DNA of 64,000 nt. It comes from Amorphoplanes digitatis (GTDB lineage: Bacteria; Actinomycetota; Actinomycetes; Mycobacteriales; Micromonosporaceae). The stretch spans positions 1,054,001-1,118,000 of the forward strand of contig NZ_JACHNH010000001.1 in the NCBI RefSeq assembly GCF_014205335.1. Reading direction: 5' to 3'. Of the stretch, positions 26,799 through 36,657 are shown one piece after another. A model generated the notes under the pieces. That model did no database searches and was not told the origin of the DNA. It saw only the letters and a program-made list of their open reading frames with translations. Position numbers and translations under genes: made by a program. How positions within the stretch are numbered: the first letter of the stretch is position 1; each line of letters begins with the position of its first letter.

Positions 26799-29333
26799 AT
26801 GGCGGGCCGAACTCCTCCGGCGAGCCGGGGCCGCGCCGCGGGAACCACGCGCGGCGCCGCGACGACGCGTGCCCGTCAGCCCGCCCGCCAACCGGCGCGC
26901 AAGACCGCCCGCAAGGCCGCCGCCCGGCCCGCCGCGCGCACCCGGGCCAGGAGCGCGACCCGGGCCCGGCCCAGCGTCTCCGCGGTCCTCGTCGCCGGCC
27001 TCGGCCGCGGCGTCGGCACCCTCTGGATGGGCGTCGCGCACGGCGTCGGCTGGGTGGCCCGGGGCGTCGGCCGCCAGGCGGCGACGGCCAAGGAGATCGA
27101 TCCCGAGCACCGCCGCGACGGTGCCGGCCTGCTCATGCTCGGCCTCGCGATCCTCGTCGGTGTCGCGGTCTGGGCCGGCTCGGCGGGGCCGGTCGGCGCC
27201 CGCCTTGCCGACGCCGTGCGGCTCTTCTTCGGCGGCCTGTCCGTGCTGCTGCCGCTGCTGCTGCTCTACGGCGCGGTGCGCTTCATGCGCCGGCCCGCCG
27301 ACCCGGAGCACCGCGGCCGGTCGGTGGTGGGCTGGACCGCACTCGTCGTGTCGACCGCGAGCCTGCTGCACCTGGCGCAGCGCCCCGCCGACGACCTCGA
27401 GATGGACCGCTCCGGCGGGCTCATCGGCTACGGCGTCGGCGCGCTGCTGGAGCGCGCCGTGACCGCCTGGGTCGCCGTACCGTTGCTGATCCTGCTGTTG
27501 ATCTTCGGTCTGCTTGTCATCACCGCGACGCCGATCAATCGGATCCCCGAGCGGCTCATGCTCCTGATCGACGTGCTGCTGGGCCGCTCGACCGAGCGCG
27601 CGCCGCTGCCCGAACTGGACCTGTCCGACCTGGACGACGCCGGCGACGAGGCGCCCAAGCGCCGCAGCCCCGCCCGCCGTCGCCAGGGCTCGCTCTCCGA
27701 CATCGGCCTGGCGCCCGACGCCGAGGACGCCGAGGACCCCATCGTCCACGACACCGTCCTGGTGCCGCGCGGCAAGAAGGTGCCGGCCAGCCGCAAGACC
27801 CCCGAGCCGCCCGAGCACTCGCCGCTGCCGACCCGGGCCGAGCAGCTCGACATCTCCGCGGTCGAGGGCGACTACCGGCTGCCGCCGCCGAGCCTGCTCG
27901 GCAAGGGCGCGGCGCCGAAGTCCCGCAGCAAGGCCAACGACGAGATCATGACGGCGCTGACCGGCGTCTTCGACCAGTTCAACCTCGACGCGGCGGTCAC
28001 CGGCTTCACCCGTGGCCCGACGGTCACCCGCTACGAGGTCGAGGTCGGCCCGGGCGTCAAGGTCGAGCGGATCACCCAGCTCTCGCGCAACATCGCGTAC
28101 GCGGTGAAGTCGCCGGACGTGCGCATCCTCAGCCCGATCCCGGGCAAGAGCGCGGTCGGCGTGGAGATCCCCAACACCGACCCGGAGAACGTGTCGCTCG
28201 GCGACGTGCTGCGCTCGCACGCGGCCACCGCCGACCACCACCCGATGCTGGTGGCGCTCGGCAAGGACATCGAGGGCCGCTTCGTGGTGGCCAACCTCGC
28301 GAAGATGCCGCACATCCTGATCGCGGGCGCGACCGGCGCGGGCAAGAGCTCCTGCCTGAACTCGCTGCTGGTGTCGATCCTGACCCGGGCCACCCCGGAC
28401 GAGGTGCGGCTGCTGCTCGTCGACCCGAAGCGGGTCGAGATGACCGCGTACGAGGGCATCCCGCACCTGGTCACGCCGATCGTGACGAACGCGAAGAAGG
28501 CGGCCGACGCGCTGGAGTGGGTCGTCCGCGAGATGGACATGCGCTACGACGACCTCGCCGCCAACGGGGTACGCCACGTCGACGACTTCAACCGCAAGGT
28601 CCGCAGCGGCGAGATCACCGCGCCGCCCGGCGTCGACCGGGTGATGAAGCCGTACCCCTACCTGCTGGTGATCGTGGACGAGCTGGCCGACCTGATGATG
28701 GTCGCCCCACGCGACGTCGAGGACTCGGTCGTCCGCATCACCCAGCTGGCCCGCGCGGCGGGCATCCACCTGGTGCTGGCCACCCAGCGCCCGTCGGTCG
28801 ACGTGGTGACCGGCCTGATCAAGGCCAACGTCCCGTCCCGCCTGGCGTTCGCGACGTCCTCGCTGGCGGACTCCCGGGTCATCCTCGACCAGCCGGGCGC
28901 CGAGAAGCTCCTGGGCCGGGGCGACGGCCTCTTCCTGCCGATGGGCGCCTCGAAGCCCGCGCGGTTCCAGGGCGCCTGGGTCGACGAAAAAGAGATCAAC
29001 GACGTCGTCAAGTTCTGCAAGGACCAGCGCGAGCCGGAGTTCCGCCCGGACGTGACGGCGCCGCCGGAGAACAAGAAGAAGCAGATCGACGAGGAGGTCG
29101 GCGACGACCTCGAGGTGCTCATCCAGGCGATCGAGCTGGTGGTCACCTCGCAGTTCGGCTCGACCTCGATGCTCCAGCGCAAGCTGCGGGTCGGCTTCGC
29201 CAAGGCGGGGCGGCTGATGGACCTGATGGAGAGCCGCGGCATCGTCGGCCCGTCCGAGGGCTCCAAGGCCCGCGACGTGCTGATCAAGCCGGACGAGTTG
29301 GAAGAGGCGCTGTCGACGCTGCGGGTCGACTGA
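26799..29333 (+). CDS. ftsK: DNA translocase FtsK/SpoIIIE
   Basis: Motor that pumps chromosome ends through the closing septum. The 844-aa protein has an Arg/Ala-rich N-terminus, about four membrane helices (residues 70-250), a short acidic linker, and the motor domain with Walker A GATGAGKSS (about 508-516) and Walker B LLVIVDELADL (about 621-631). The C-terminal gamma winged helix (about 770-840) includes TSMLQRKLRVGFAKAGRLMD, which reads KOPS sites. ATG 26799 follows TACGGT by 7 bases and has no Shine-Dalgarno, so a leaderless start is likely. Confidence 0.95.
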   Translation: MAGRTPPASRGRAAGTTRGAATTRARQPARQPARKTARKAAARPAARTRARSATRARPSVSAVLVAGLGRGVGTLWMGVAHGVGWVARGVGRQAATAKEIDPEHRRDGAGLLMLGLAILVGVAVWAGSAGPVGARLADAVRLFFGGLSVLLPLLLLYGAVRFMRRPADPEHRGRSVVGWTALVVSTASLLHLAQRPADDLEMDRSGGLIGYGVGALLERAVTAWVAVPLLILLLIFGLLVITATPINRIPERLMLLIDVLLGRSTERAPLPELDLSDLDDAGDEAPKRRSPARRRQGSLSDIGLAPDAEDAEDPIVHDTVLVPRGKKVPASRKTPEPPEHSPLPTRAEQLDISAVEGDYRLPPPSLLGKGAAPKSRSKANDEIMTALTGVFDQFNLDAAVTGFTRGPTVTRYEVEVGPGVKVERITQLSRNIAYAVKSPDVRILSPIPGKSAVGVEIPNTDPENVSLGDVLRSHAATADHHPMLVALGKDIEGRFVVANLAKMPHILIAGATGAGKSSCLNSLLVSILTRATPDEVRLLLVDPKRVEMTAYEGIPHLVTPIVTNAKKAADALEWVVREMDMRYDDLAANGVRHVDDFNRKVRSGEITAPPGVDRVMKPYPYLLVIVDELADLMMVAPRDVEDSVVRITQLARAAGIHLVLATQRPSVDVVTGLIKANVPSRLAFATSSLADSRVILDQPGAEKLLGRGDGLFLPMGASKPARFQGAWVDEKEINDVVKFCKDQREPEFRPDVTAPPENKKKQIDEEVGDDLEVLIQAIELVVTSQFGSTSMLQRKLRVGFAKAGRLMDLMESRGIVGPSEGSKARDVLIKPDELEEALSTLRVD

Positions 29334-30465
29334 CCGGGCGCAGGTCGCCCAGCAGGGCGTAGCCGGTGATCAGCAGGGCCGCCAGCATCATCGTGGCCAG
29401 CACCGGCAGCGGGACGAACTGCCCGTGCCCGGTACCGATGAACAGGAACGGCAGGTACGACAGCAGCGACGCGGCCTGCACCAGCAGGGCGACCGGCCAC
29501 AGCCGGGGCCGGTAGAACGCCAGCACGACGGTCATCACGTCGGCCAGGAAGAAGTACCGCTCGTGCATCCCCGGCAGCAGGAACGGGACGAGGATGACGA
29601 AGAACGTGGCGGCGGTCACGATCCGTTCGGCGTCCATGCGGGCCCGGGCGGCGACCAGCGTGTAGATCACCCCGACCACCAGGACCGCGGCGAAGACGTA
29701 CCCGAGGGTCTTGAGGGTGTCCAGCCGCGTATGCACCGGCAGGTAGGCGTAGATGCTCGCGGCGTTCGAGGTCAGCGCCGGCACGTACGCGGCCTGCCGG
29801 GCCGGGCTGTAGAGCGTGAGCAGCTCGACCGGGTCGCGGCCGGCGAGGATCGCCGGCAGATCGAGAACGACATAGACCAGGGGTACGGCCAGCAGCGTCC
29901 GCCAGCGCAGCGACCCGGCCAGCACCAGCAGGGCCAGCAGCGGGAAGATGAAGATCGCCTGTGGCTTGAACGAAAGCGCCACCGTGAACATGGTCACGGC
30001 CAGCCACGGGCGCTCGCGGAGCAGGTAGTAGACCCCGCCGAGCGCGAAAGCGGCCCACATCGCGTCGCACTGCCCGTACAGCGAGCTGTTGATCACCACG
30101 GTCGGCAGGAAGGCCAGCACCAGCGCCGCGAGCACCGGGATGCGCCGGCCCGGCCGGCGCAGCGCCACGATCCGGTAGCCGAAGTACACGAGCAGGACGT
30201 CGAACAGGACCCAGGCCATCTTGATCTTCATGAGCGTCGGGCCGGGCAGATAGGTCAGCAGCGCGAGGATGTAGAGGAACGGCGCGTTGTAGTTGCCGAT
30301 CTCCTTGCCCAGACCGGACCAGCCGCCGGCCGCGTCGAGCTTGCCGTACCAGACGAAGAAGATCCGCATGTCCGCCGTCATCTCGTGCCGGCCGATCCAG
30401 CGGACCGCCACCGCCAGCACGGCGAGCACGGCGATCAATATCCATTCGGGCTGCACCCGGCGCAC
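29284..30465 (-). CDS. GT-C type membrane glycosyltransferase
   Basis: Polytopic protein of 393 aa with 10-12 hydrophobic helices. A DMRIFFVWYGKL acidic loop after helix 1 and SLYGQCDAMWAAFALG resemble polyprenyl-phosphate-mannose-dependent mannosyltransferases of the GT87-like group. GTG 30465 is preceded by GGGGGAA and opens directly onto the first membrane helix. Its 3' end overlaps the convergent ftsK by 50 bases. The sugar and acceptor are unknown. Confidence 0.75.
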   Translation of the reverse strand: MRRVQPEWILIAVLAVLAVAVRWIGRHEMTADMRIFFVWYGKLDAAGGWSGLGKEIGNYNAPFLYILALLTYLPGPTLMKIKMAWVLFDVLLVYFGYRIVALRRPGRRIPVLAALVLAFLPTVVINSSLYGQCDAMWAAFALGGVYYLLRERPWLAVTMFTVALSFKPQAIFIFPLLALLVLAGSLRWRTLLAVPLVYVVLDLPAILAGRDPVELLTLYSPARQAAYVPALTSNAASIYAYLPVHTRLDTLKTLGYVFAAVLVVGVIYTLVAARARMDAERIVTAATFFVILVPFLLPGMHERYFFLADVMTVVLAFYRPRLWPVALLVQAASLLSYLPFLFIGTGHGQFVPLPVLATMMLAALLITGYALLGDLRPVSRPAASTAPLPTRPA

Positions 30466-30604
30466 GTCTGTTCCCCCATGTCGAGCCGAGCACGGGACGC
30501 TACCGAGCCGGGGTGAACGTGAGCCGCCCTCAGGGTTACCGCGCGATGGCATACCGGCCGTGCGGGGGACGGGTCACCGTCAGTAGCCCGGTAACCTTTG
30601 CAGA

Positions 30605-32080
30605 GTGTCCACGACTCCCGCTCCGCGCCGAGTAGCGCTTCTGACCCTCGGATGTGCCCGTAACGAGGTCGACTCCGAGGAGCTGGCCGCCCGCCTCGAC
30701 GCCGGGGGCTGGCAGGTCAGCACCGACGCCGACGGCGCAGATGTGGTTCTTGTCAACACCTGTGGCTTCGTCGAGAAGGCCAAGCAGGACTCGATCGAGA
30801 CGCTGCTGGCCGCCGCCGACACCGGTGCGAAGGTCGTCGCCGCCGGCTGCATGGCCGAGCGCTACGGCAAGGAGCTCGCCGAGAGCCTGCCGGAGGCGCA
30901 GGCCGTGCTCGGGTTCGACGACTACACCGACATCGCCGCCCGGCTCGACGGCGTGCTGGCGGGGGAGCGGTTCGACGCGCACACCCCGCGGGACCGGCGC
31001 GAGCTGCTGCCGCTGACCCCGGTCGCGCGGCAGGCCGCCAAGGTCGTCGTGCCCGGACACGCCACCGTCGACGAGCACACGCCCGCACACCTGCGGCAGG
31101 TGCTGCGCCGCCGGCTCGACAACGGGCCCGTCGCCAGCCTCAAGCTCGCCAGCGGCTGCGACCGGCGGTGCTCGTTCTGCGCCATCCCCGCCTTCCGGGG
31201 CGCGTTCGTCTCGCGGGACCCGCAGGAGCTGCTGGCCGAGGCCGAGTGGCTGGCCCGCTCCGGCGTCCGCGAGCTCGTCCTGGTCAGCGAGAACAGCACC
31301 TCCTACGGCAAGGACCTGGGGGACCCCCGCGCACTGGAGAAGCTGCTGCCGCAGCTCGCCGCCGTCGACGGCATCGTGCGGGTGCGGGCCAGCTACCTCC
31401 AGCCGGCCGAGACGCGGCCCGGCCTGGTCGAGGTCATCGCCACCACGCCCGGCGTCGCCGCGTACTACGACCTCTCCTTCCAGCACTCCAGCGAGCCGGT
31501 GCTGCGCCGGATGCGGCGTTTCGGCTCCACCGACCGTTTCCTGGAGCTGCTCGCCACCGCCCGCGCGCTCGCGCCCGAGGCCGGCGCCCGGAGCAACTTC
31601 ATCGTCGGCTTCCCCGGCGAGACCCGCCAGGACGTCGACGAGCTGGTCCGGTTCCTGACCGAGGCCCGGCTCGACGCCATCGGTGTCTTCGACTACAGCG
31701 ACGAGGACGGCACCGAGGCCGCCGGCCTGCCCGGCAAGGTCAGCGAGGACACGATCAAGCGGCGCTTCGGTCGGATCAGCGACCTCGCCGACGAGCTGTG
31801 CGCCCAGCGCGCGGAGGACCGGCTCGGCTCGATCGTCGAGGTGCTCGTCGACACCGTCGCCGGCGGTGAGATCGAGGGCCGGGCCGCGCACCAGGCCCCC
31901 GAGGTCGACGGCTCCACCACGCTCGTCGCCGGCGACGAGGGCGCCGACCTCGCCGCGCTGCGTCCCGGCGACTTCGTCCGGGCCCGGGTCACCGCCACCG
32001 AGGGCGTCGACCTGGTCGCCGTGCCGGTCGAGATGATCTCCGCAGCCCCTTCGGCAGTGGCAGCGACGGCCGCGTCGTGA
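30605..32080 (+). CDS. rimO: Ribosomal protein S12 methylthiotransferase
   Basis: RimO adds a methylthio group to an aspartate of ribosomal protein S12 with two iron-sulfur clusters. The N-terminal UPF0004 domain has C17, C53 and C82; the radical-SAM triad is C185, C189, C192 in [10 protein letters not shown]-terminal TRAM domain follows. The product has 491 aa. The radical-SAM and GFPGET segments favour RimO over MiaB. TAACCT (30592-30597) lies 7 bases before the GTG, a leaderless arrangement. The next gene overlaps the stop (GTGA). Confidence 0.94.
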   Translation: MSTTPAPRRVALLTLGCARNEVDSEELAARLDAGGWQVSTDADGADVVLVNTCGFVEKAKQDSIETLLAAADTGAKVVAAGCMAERYGKELAESLPEAQAVLGFDDYTDIAARLDGVLAGERFDAHTPRDRRELLPLTPVARQAAKVVVPGHATVDEHTPAHLRQVLRRRLDNGPVASLKLASGCDRRCSFCAIPAFRGAFVSRDPQELLAEAEWLARSGVRELVLVSENSTSYGKDLGDPRALEKLLPQLAAVDGIVRVRASYLQPAETRPGLVEVIATTPGVAAYYDLSFQHSSEPVLRRMRRFGSTDRFLELLATARALAPEAGARSNFIVGFPGETRQDVDELVRFLTEARLDAIGVFDYSDEDGTEAAGLPGKVSEDTIKRRFGRISDLADELCAQRAEDRLGSIVEVLVDTVAGGEIEGRAAHQAPEVDGSTTLVAGDEGADLAALRPGDFVRARVTATEGVDLVAVPVEMISAAPSAVAATAAS

Positions 32081-32661
32081 CCGACGAGCCGGTCCCGGTG
32101 GCCGGGCCCCGGCCGGTATCGCTGTACAACCCGGCCAACCTGCTGACGGCCGTCCGCATCGTGCTCGTCCCGGTCTTCGTGGTCATCGTGATCATGTCCG
32201 GGATGACCGAGCCGGGCTGGCGGATGGCGGCCTGCCTGACCTTCTGCGTGGCCTCGGCCACCGACTTCGCCGACGGCTGGATCGCCCGGCGCTACGAGCT
32301 GGTGACCTCGTTCGGCAAGGTCGCCGACCCGATCGCGGACAAGACGCTCACCGGGAGCGCGCTGATCCTGCTGTCGGCGTACGACATGCTTCCCTGGTGG
32401 GTGACCATCGTGATCCTGGTCCGCGAGTGGGGCGTCACCGCGCTGCGGTTCTGGGTCATCCGGTACGGGATCATCCCGGCCAGCCGGGGTGGCAAGCTGA
32501 AGACGGCGTTGCAGACCGCGGCGATCGCCTGGCTGCTGTGGCCGGTACCCGAGCCGTTCGACGTCATCGGCACCGGCCTCATGGTCGCCGCCCTCATCGT
32601 GACGGTGGTGACCGGCGTCGACTACGTGCTCCAGGCCCTGCGGATGCGCGGCAGACCCTAG
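32077..32661 (+). CDS. pgsA: CDP-diacylglycerol-glycerol-3-phosphate 3-phosphatidyltransferase
   Basis: Membrane enzyme of 194 aa that makes phosphatidylglycerol phosphate. The CDP-alcohol phosphotransferase signature D-x2-D-G-x2-A-R-x8-G-x3-D-x3-D is complete (D63, D66, G67, A70, R71, G80, D84, D88). About six hydrophobic helices are present. It is coupled to rimO by a GTGA overlap. Synteny with pgsA3 next to clgR in M. tuberculosis supports the call. Confidence 0.93.
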   Translation: MTDEPVPVAGPRPVSLYNPANLLTAVRIVLVPVFVVIVIMSGMTEPGWRMAACLTFCVASATDFADGWIARRYELVTSFGKVADPIADKTLTGSALILLSAYDMLPWWVTIVILVREWGVTALRFWVIRYGIIPASRGGKLKTALQTAAIAWLLWPVPEPFDVIGTGLMVAALIVTVVTGVDYVLQALRMRGRP

Positions 32662-32671
32662 GGGTGAGGAA

Positions 32672-33169
32672 GTGGAGACAGCTGTGGCCGCCGCGGCGGT
32701 CGTGCACGCGCTCGTCGACCGGGGGGAGACCCTGGCCGTCGCCGAGTCGCTCACCGGCGGCCTGCTCGCGGCCACGCTCGTCGACATCGCCGGGGTGAGC
32801 CGGGTTTTCCGGGGCGGATTTGTGGTGTACGCCACCGACCTCAAACACTCGCTCGCCGGGGTGCCGGAGGCGCTGCTCGCCGACCGCGGACCCGTCGACC
32901 CGGACGTCGCCCTGGCGCTCGCCGAGGGCGCCCGGGCGCGCTGCGGCGCCGACTGGGGGCTGGCCACGACCGGCGTCGCCGGGCCGGAACCGCAGGACGG
33001 CAGGCCGGTCGGCCTGGTCTATGTCGCCGTCGCGGGGCCGGGCCGGGCCACCGTGCGGGAACTGCGGCTGAGCGGCTCACGCGACGACGTCCGCACCCAG
33101 ACGGTGGCCTCGGTTCTCGGCCTGCTCGCCGACGAGGTGCGCGGATCGACTGCGGCGGTGGCGGGCTGA
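32672..33169 (+). CDS. CinA C-terminal type nicotinamide-nucleotide amidohydrolase
   Basis: Stand-alone CinA C-terminal domain of 165 aa (PncC type) that deamidates NMN to nicotinate mononucleotide. The signature [13 protein letters not shown] (24-36) and [20 protein letters not shown] are clear. The GTG start is 10 bases after pgsA, so it belongs to the rimO-pgsA transcript. The N-terminal molybdopterin-like CinA domain is absent. Confidence 0.9.
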   Translation: METAVAAAAVVHALVDRGETLAVAESLTGGLLAATLVDIAGVSRVFRGGFVVYATDLKHSLAGVPEALLADRGPVDPDVALALAEGARARCGADWGLATTGVAGPEPQDGRPVGLVYVAVAGPGRATVRELRLSGSRDDVRTQTVASVLGLLADEVRGSTAAVAG

Positions 33170-33249
33170 CACCCACGCATCAGTAGCCCCGGGGACGGAC
33201 CCTGTTCCCGGGTGGGCCCGGAATTCGGCGGGGCGGGATGTCGGTGTCG

Positions 33250-33272
33250 CCCGCAACGGGTACGGTTGCGGG
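33250..33272 (+). promoter_or_regulatory. Palindromic operator candidate upstream of clgR
   Basis: Perfect 8-base arms CCCGCAAC and GTTGCGGG flank a 7-base centre. A TACGGT hexamer (33261-33266), the best -10 candidate, lies within it. A protein bound here would cover the clgR promoter. Autoregulation by ClgR is a plausible but untested reading. Confidence 0.45.
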
Positions 33273-33317
33273 AAGCCTCCGGCGGATGCCGGCGGCCCCG
33301 CCGCAGGAGGAGGTGCC

Positions 33318-33770
33318 ATGGTCCTGCTACGCCGGGTTATCGGTGACGCACTTCGGGCGCGCCGGCAGGGTCAGCATCGCACGCTGCGTGAGGTGTCGAC
33401 CGCCGCCAACGTCAGCCTCGGGTATCTCTCCGAAATCGAACGTGGCCAGAAGGAAGCGTCCAGCGAACTGCTCGCGGCGATCTGTGAGGCCCTGGGTGCC
33501 CGCCTCTCCGAGGTGCTGGGCGAGGTGAGCGGCACGCTCGCGCTCGCCGAGGGCATGGACGGCGTGCTCGTCCCGCTCGAACCGACCCCGCTGGATTCCA
33601 GCGGTGCGGGTGCGGTCAAGCCCGCCCCGGCCAAGGGCACCGACGCCCCGGCCGTGCGCCAGCTCACCTCCGACGGATCCGTCTCCGTCTCGGTGCGCCA
33701 GGACTCCCCGCTCAGGGCGACCCTGCGCACCACTCGCAAGCGCGACCGCGACATCGTCTACGCAGCCTGA
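33318..33770 (+). CDS. clgR: ClgR-type Xre family transcriptional regulator
   Basis: DNA-binding activator of clp protease and stress genes in actinobacteria; 150 aa. A Cro/C1-type helix-turn-helix covers about residues 8-65 ([20 protein letters not shown]), then a linker and a conserved C-terminal [14 protein letters not shown] segment. The protein ends in Ala-Ala (VYAA), like ClgR proteins known to be turned over by Clp through terminal alanines. A strong GGAGGAGGT precedes the ATG. It lies immediately upstream of pspA-pspM, as in mycobacteria. Confidence 0.88.
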   Translation: MVLLRRVIGDALRARRQGQHRTLREVSTAANVSLGYLSEIERGQKEASSELLAAICEALGARLSEVLGEVSGTLALAEGMDGVLVPLEPTPLDSSGAGAVKPAPAKGTDAPAVRQLTSDGSVSVSVRQDSPLRATLRTTRKRDRDIVYAA

Positions 33771-33784
33771 CCTCAGACCGATCG

Positions 33785-33814
33785 CAGGCGTTCCGGCCGT
33801 CGCCGGAACGCCTG
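33785..33814 (+). terminator. Hairpin between clgR and pspA
   Basis: A perfect 13-bp stem, CAGGCGTTCCGGC with GCCGGAACGCCTG, and a 4-base loop begin 14 bases after clgR. No T-run follows, so it may attenuate rather than end transcription. Confidence 0.6.
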
Positions 33815-33900
33815 TCGGCGCGTAGCCTCGACCTCGGGGGAACCCTCGCAAGACCCTGAGATCCCCCCGAGGTCACGTGACGCCGGTGGCATGGAGCTGA

Positions 33901-33924
33901 CACGATGGACTCCGCGCCATCGTG
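33901..33924 (+). promoter_or_regulatory. Inverted repeat upstream of pspA
   Basis: Arms CACGATGG and CCATCGTG are separated by 8 bases, about 65 bp before the pspA start. It is a reasonable operator candidate in a 218-bp gap that otherwise holds only the clgR hairpin. Confidence 0.4.
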
Positions 33925-33988
33925 AAGACCCCTCGGTCCCGCGTCGGTGGCGCGTCCGACTGAGCGACATTGAGGGGATACCGCGGAT

Positions 33989-34855
33989 ATGGCGAACCCG
34001 TTCGTCAAGGGCTGGCGTTACATGATGGCGCTCTTCGGCGCGAAGATCGACGAGTACGCCGACCCCAAGGTGCAGATCCAGCAGGCCATCGAGGACGCGC
34101 AGCGGCAGCACCAGGCCCTCGTGCAGCAGGCCGCGGCCGTGATCGGCAACCAGCGGCAGCTCGAGATGAAGCTGTCCCGGCAGATGTCCGAGGTCGAGAA
34201 GCTTCAGGGCATGGCGCGCCAGGCCCTCGTGCTGGCCGACCGGGCCCGGGCGGGCGGTGACGAGTCCGAGGCGCAGAAGTACGAGTCGACCGCGCAGACG
34301 CTCGCCACCCAGCTGGTCTCCGGCGAGCAGTCGATGGAAGACCTGAAGACGCTGCACGACCAGGCGCTCTCGGCGGCCGGCCAGGCCCGCAAGGCGGTGG
34401 AGAACAACGCGATGGTGCTCCAGCAGCGCATCGCCGAGCGTTCCCGCCTGCTGAGCCAGCTCGAGCAGGCCAAGATGCAGGAGACCGTCGCCAAGTCGCT
34501 CGAGTCGATGTCGTCGCTCTCGGCGCCCGGCAACACCCCGTCGCTGGACGAGGTGCGCGACAAGATCGAGCAGCGCTACGCGAACGCGATGGGCCGCGCC
34601 GAGCTGGCGTCGAACTCCGTCGAGGGACGCATGCTCGAGGTGCAGAAGTCGAGCCTCGACATGGCGGGTTCGTCCCGTCTTGAGCAGATCCGGGCCAGCA
34701 TGGCCGGCGAGAAGCTCGGTGGCACCCCGGCGCAGCCGGCCGTGGAGCAGGGCAAGCCGGCGACCCCGGCCGCCGACCCGGCCAGCGTCGCCCGGCTCGA
34801 CGAGATCCGGGCCAGCATGAATGCCAAGCGGGGAGACACGTCGGCCGCCGGCTGA
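33989..34855 (+). CDS. pspA: Phage shock protein A (PspA/IM30)
   Basis: Peripheral membrane ESCRT-III-like coat protein that protects the membrane under stress. The 288-aa product is almost entirely coiled coil (residues 25-215), with the typical N-terminal amphipathic helix ([19 protein letters not shown]). The linker before the end is Pro/Ala-rich, followed by a short helix. [15 protein letters not shown] and [14 protein letters not shown] near the C-terminus are two copies of one motif, a feature also of mycobacterial PspA (35-kDa antigen). Confidence 0.93.
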   Translation: MANPFVKGWRYMMALFGAKIDEYADPKVQIQQAIEDAQRQHQALVQQAAAVIGNQRQLEMKLSRQMSEVEKLQGMARQALVLADRARAGGDESEAQKYESTAQTLATQLVSGEQSMEDLKTLHDQALSAAGQARKAVENNAMVLQQRIAERSRLLSQLEQAKMQETVAKSLESMSSLSAPGNTPSLDEVRDKIEQRYANAMGRAELASNSVEGRMLEVQKSSLDMAGSSRLEQIRASMAGEKLGGTPAQPAVEQGKPATPAADPASVARLDEIRASMNAKRGDTSAAG

Positions 34856-34884
34856 CACCGCGTACGCGGGGAGAGGACCAGACG

Positions 34885-35646
34885 GTGGACGAGCGGACCC
34901 GGTACTTCCGGCGGCTCAGGCGGCTGCGCGGCTCGGCACGGCGGTGGAGCGTCGTCGGGGGCGGGCTGGTCGCCGCCACCGCTGTCCTCACCCCGTACGC
35001 GGGGATAGGCGTGGCCGACGCGGTCTGGGCGGCGTCCGCGGGGGCTTCCGCGGCGCTGGCCTGGTGGCGCTGGGGCGACTACCGGGCGCTGGCCGCGCTG
35101 CCCGCGCCGCCCCCTCCCCAGCCGGGCATCCCCGGCCAGCGGCTGATGGCCGCCGTCGAGCGGTTCCCGGCCGGGCGTCAGGTCCTCCAGGAGATGCGCC
35201 GGCACAAGGACCGCTACGCCGTGCGGGGCTCCGCCGTCGTCCAGGCCTGGGACCGGCTCGACCGCGCGTCCGCGACGCTCGTCGGCCTGGCCGGCCGGCT
35301 GACCGGCCCCGGCGAGTCCGCGATGCTCGAGGCGGCGGTCGCCGAGCAGTGGCTGCGCGACCTCGGCCAGCGGGTGGCGAGCGTGGAGCGGGCCATCCCG
35401 CTCAGCCCGCCCGACCAGCGACCGGGGATCGCGCACGCGCACGAGAGCCTCGCGAAGCAGTTCACCGAGGGCGTCGGCGCCTACGAACGACTGGTCGCGG
35501 CCGCGGCCAGCTACGTCGCCGAGGACGGCCACCCGGTGGCGGACCAGCACCCGGCGCTGACCGGCCTGGTCGAGGCGGCCGACCGCCTCCGTGGCGTGGC
35601 CGAGGGCCTCTCGGAGCTGCGCCGCCCCAGCACCCCGGCCGCCTAG
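34885..35646 (+). CDS. pspM: PspM-like membrane partner of PspA
   Basis: A 253-aa protein with two close membrane helices (about residues 22-62) and a helical cytoplasmic C-terminal part. Position, size and topology match PspM (Rv2743c), the membrane partner of the ClgR-PspA system in mycobacteria. The GTG follows GGGGAGAGG. It starts 29 bases after pspA, so the two genes are one operon. Its stop shares the palindrome CTAG with the stop of the convergent nei-type gene. Confidence 0.72.
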   Translation: MDERTRYFRRLRRLRGSARRWSVVGGGLVAATAVLTPYAGIGVADAVWAASAGASAALAWWRWGDYRALAALPAPPPPQPGIPGQRLMAAVERFPAGRQVLQEMRRHKDRYAVRGSAVVQAWDRLDRASATLVGLAGRLTGPGESAMLEAAVAEQWLRDLGQRVASVERAIPLSPPDQRPGIAHAHESLAKQFTEGVGAYERLVAAAASYVAEDGHPVADQHPALTGLVEAADRLRGVAEGLSELRRPSTPAA

Positions 35647-36428
35647 GGCTTCGGCTGACACCGCGGGCACCAGTAGGTGACCCGCTCCTCCTGATCCTCC
35701 TTCTGGATGGCCGAGCCGCAGCGCCGGCACGGCTGCGCCCGCCGGCCGTAGACGTAGTTGGTCTCGCCGCGGCGCAGGGAACCCGTGGTCGTCTGCGTCC
35801 AGCGACCGCGGTTCGACGCGACAAGCTTCTGCGCCAGCCGCACCGTGCCCTCGATGTCCGGCACCGCCGAGACCGGCGTCCACGGCCACAGCCCCCGCAG
35901 GAACAGGATCTCGGCCTTGTAGAGGTTGCCGATCCCGGCCAGGTTGCGCTGATCCAGCAGCGCCTCGCCGATCGGGGCGTCCGGGCTCGCGGCGATCCGC
36001 CGGGCGGCCTCGGCCTCGTCCCAGTCCGCGCCCAGCAGATCCGGCCCGAGGTGTCCGAGCAGGGCGCCCTCGTGCGCTGTCGGCAGCAGCGCCACCTCGT
36101 GCAGGTGATAGCCGACCGCCGCCGCGCGGTCGGTCCGCAGCACCACCCGGATCAGGTGTGCGGGCCGCCCGCTCCACCGCTCGCCGGTCGGGTAGGTCCG
36201 CCAGGCACCGTCCATCCGCAGGTGCGAATGCAGCGTCATGGCCCGGTCGCCGTTGGTCAGGCGCAGCAGCAGATGCTTGCCCCGGCTCCCGGACTCGGCG
36301 ACCGTCCACCCGGTCAGGTCGGTCGTCGCGAGCTGCGGCACGCGCAGGTCGCAGCCGGTGAGCACGTCGCCGAGCAGCGCGCGCTCCAGCACACGCGCCG
36401 TGTTCCACACGGTGTCACCCTCGGGCAT
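35643..36428 (-). CDS. nei: Fpg/Nei family DNA glycosylase (endonuclease VIII type)
   Basis: Bifunctional glycosylase/AP lyase for oxidised pyrimidines. The catalytic N-terminus is MPEGDTVW (P2 nucleophile, E3). The helix-two-turn-helix segment (LLDQRNLAGIGNLYKAEILF) and the zinc finger C-x2-C...C-x2-C at the end (CRRCGS ... YWCPRC) are intact. ATG 36428 is certain because P2 must follow it; an in-frame extension to 36632 is spurious. The length of 261 aa resembles mycobacterial Nei2. Confidence 0.92.
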   Translation of the reverse strand: MPEGDTVWNTARVLERALLGDVLTGCDLRVPQLATTDLTGWTVAESGSRGKHLLLRLTNGDRAMTLHSHLRMDGAWRTYPTGERWSGRPAHLIRVVLRTDRAAAVGYHLHEVALLPTAHEGALLGHLGPDLLGADWDEAEAARRIAASPDAPIGEALLDQRNLAGIGNLYKAEILFLRGLWPWTPVSAVPDIEGTVRLAQKLVASNRGRWTQTTTGSLRRGETNYVYGRRAQPCRRCGSAIQKEDQEERVTYWCPRCQPKP

Positions 36429-36565
36429 GCAACCCATCCTGCCCGCCCACGCCCCCGTCTCGCCCATCGTCCGGCTATGGATCTTGGCGCCGTGCTTCGT
36501 CCCGCTCCGGTCCGAGCTCGACGGACTGTGACCGGCGGCGCGCTCTTCTACGGCCGGCTGCTGGC

Positions 36566-36657
36566 CGTCGACCCAGACACCGGCTCGGATCGCGGTCGGC
36601 ACCCCGCGCGGCGTGCTGACCGGGCCCGACAACGGGGTTGCTGTTCTGGGCCGTGGC
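36566..36657 (+). pseudogene. Remnant of a SAM hydrolase (DUF62) gene
   Basis: Translating this stretch in shifting frames gives VDPDTGSDR, then GTPRGVLTGPDNG, then LLFWAV. These match residues 71-101 of the intact DUF62 protein at 37083-37868 (VDPGVGSDRRG, GTPGGVLVGPDNGLLVW). A deletion of about 8 bases and a one-base insertion (GGGG) break the frame. The remnant lies on the opposite strand to the intact gene. Nothing upstream (36429-36565) is recognisable. Confidence 0.6.
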
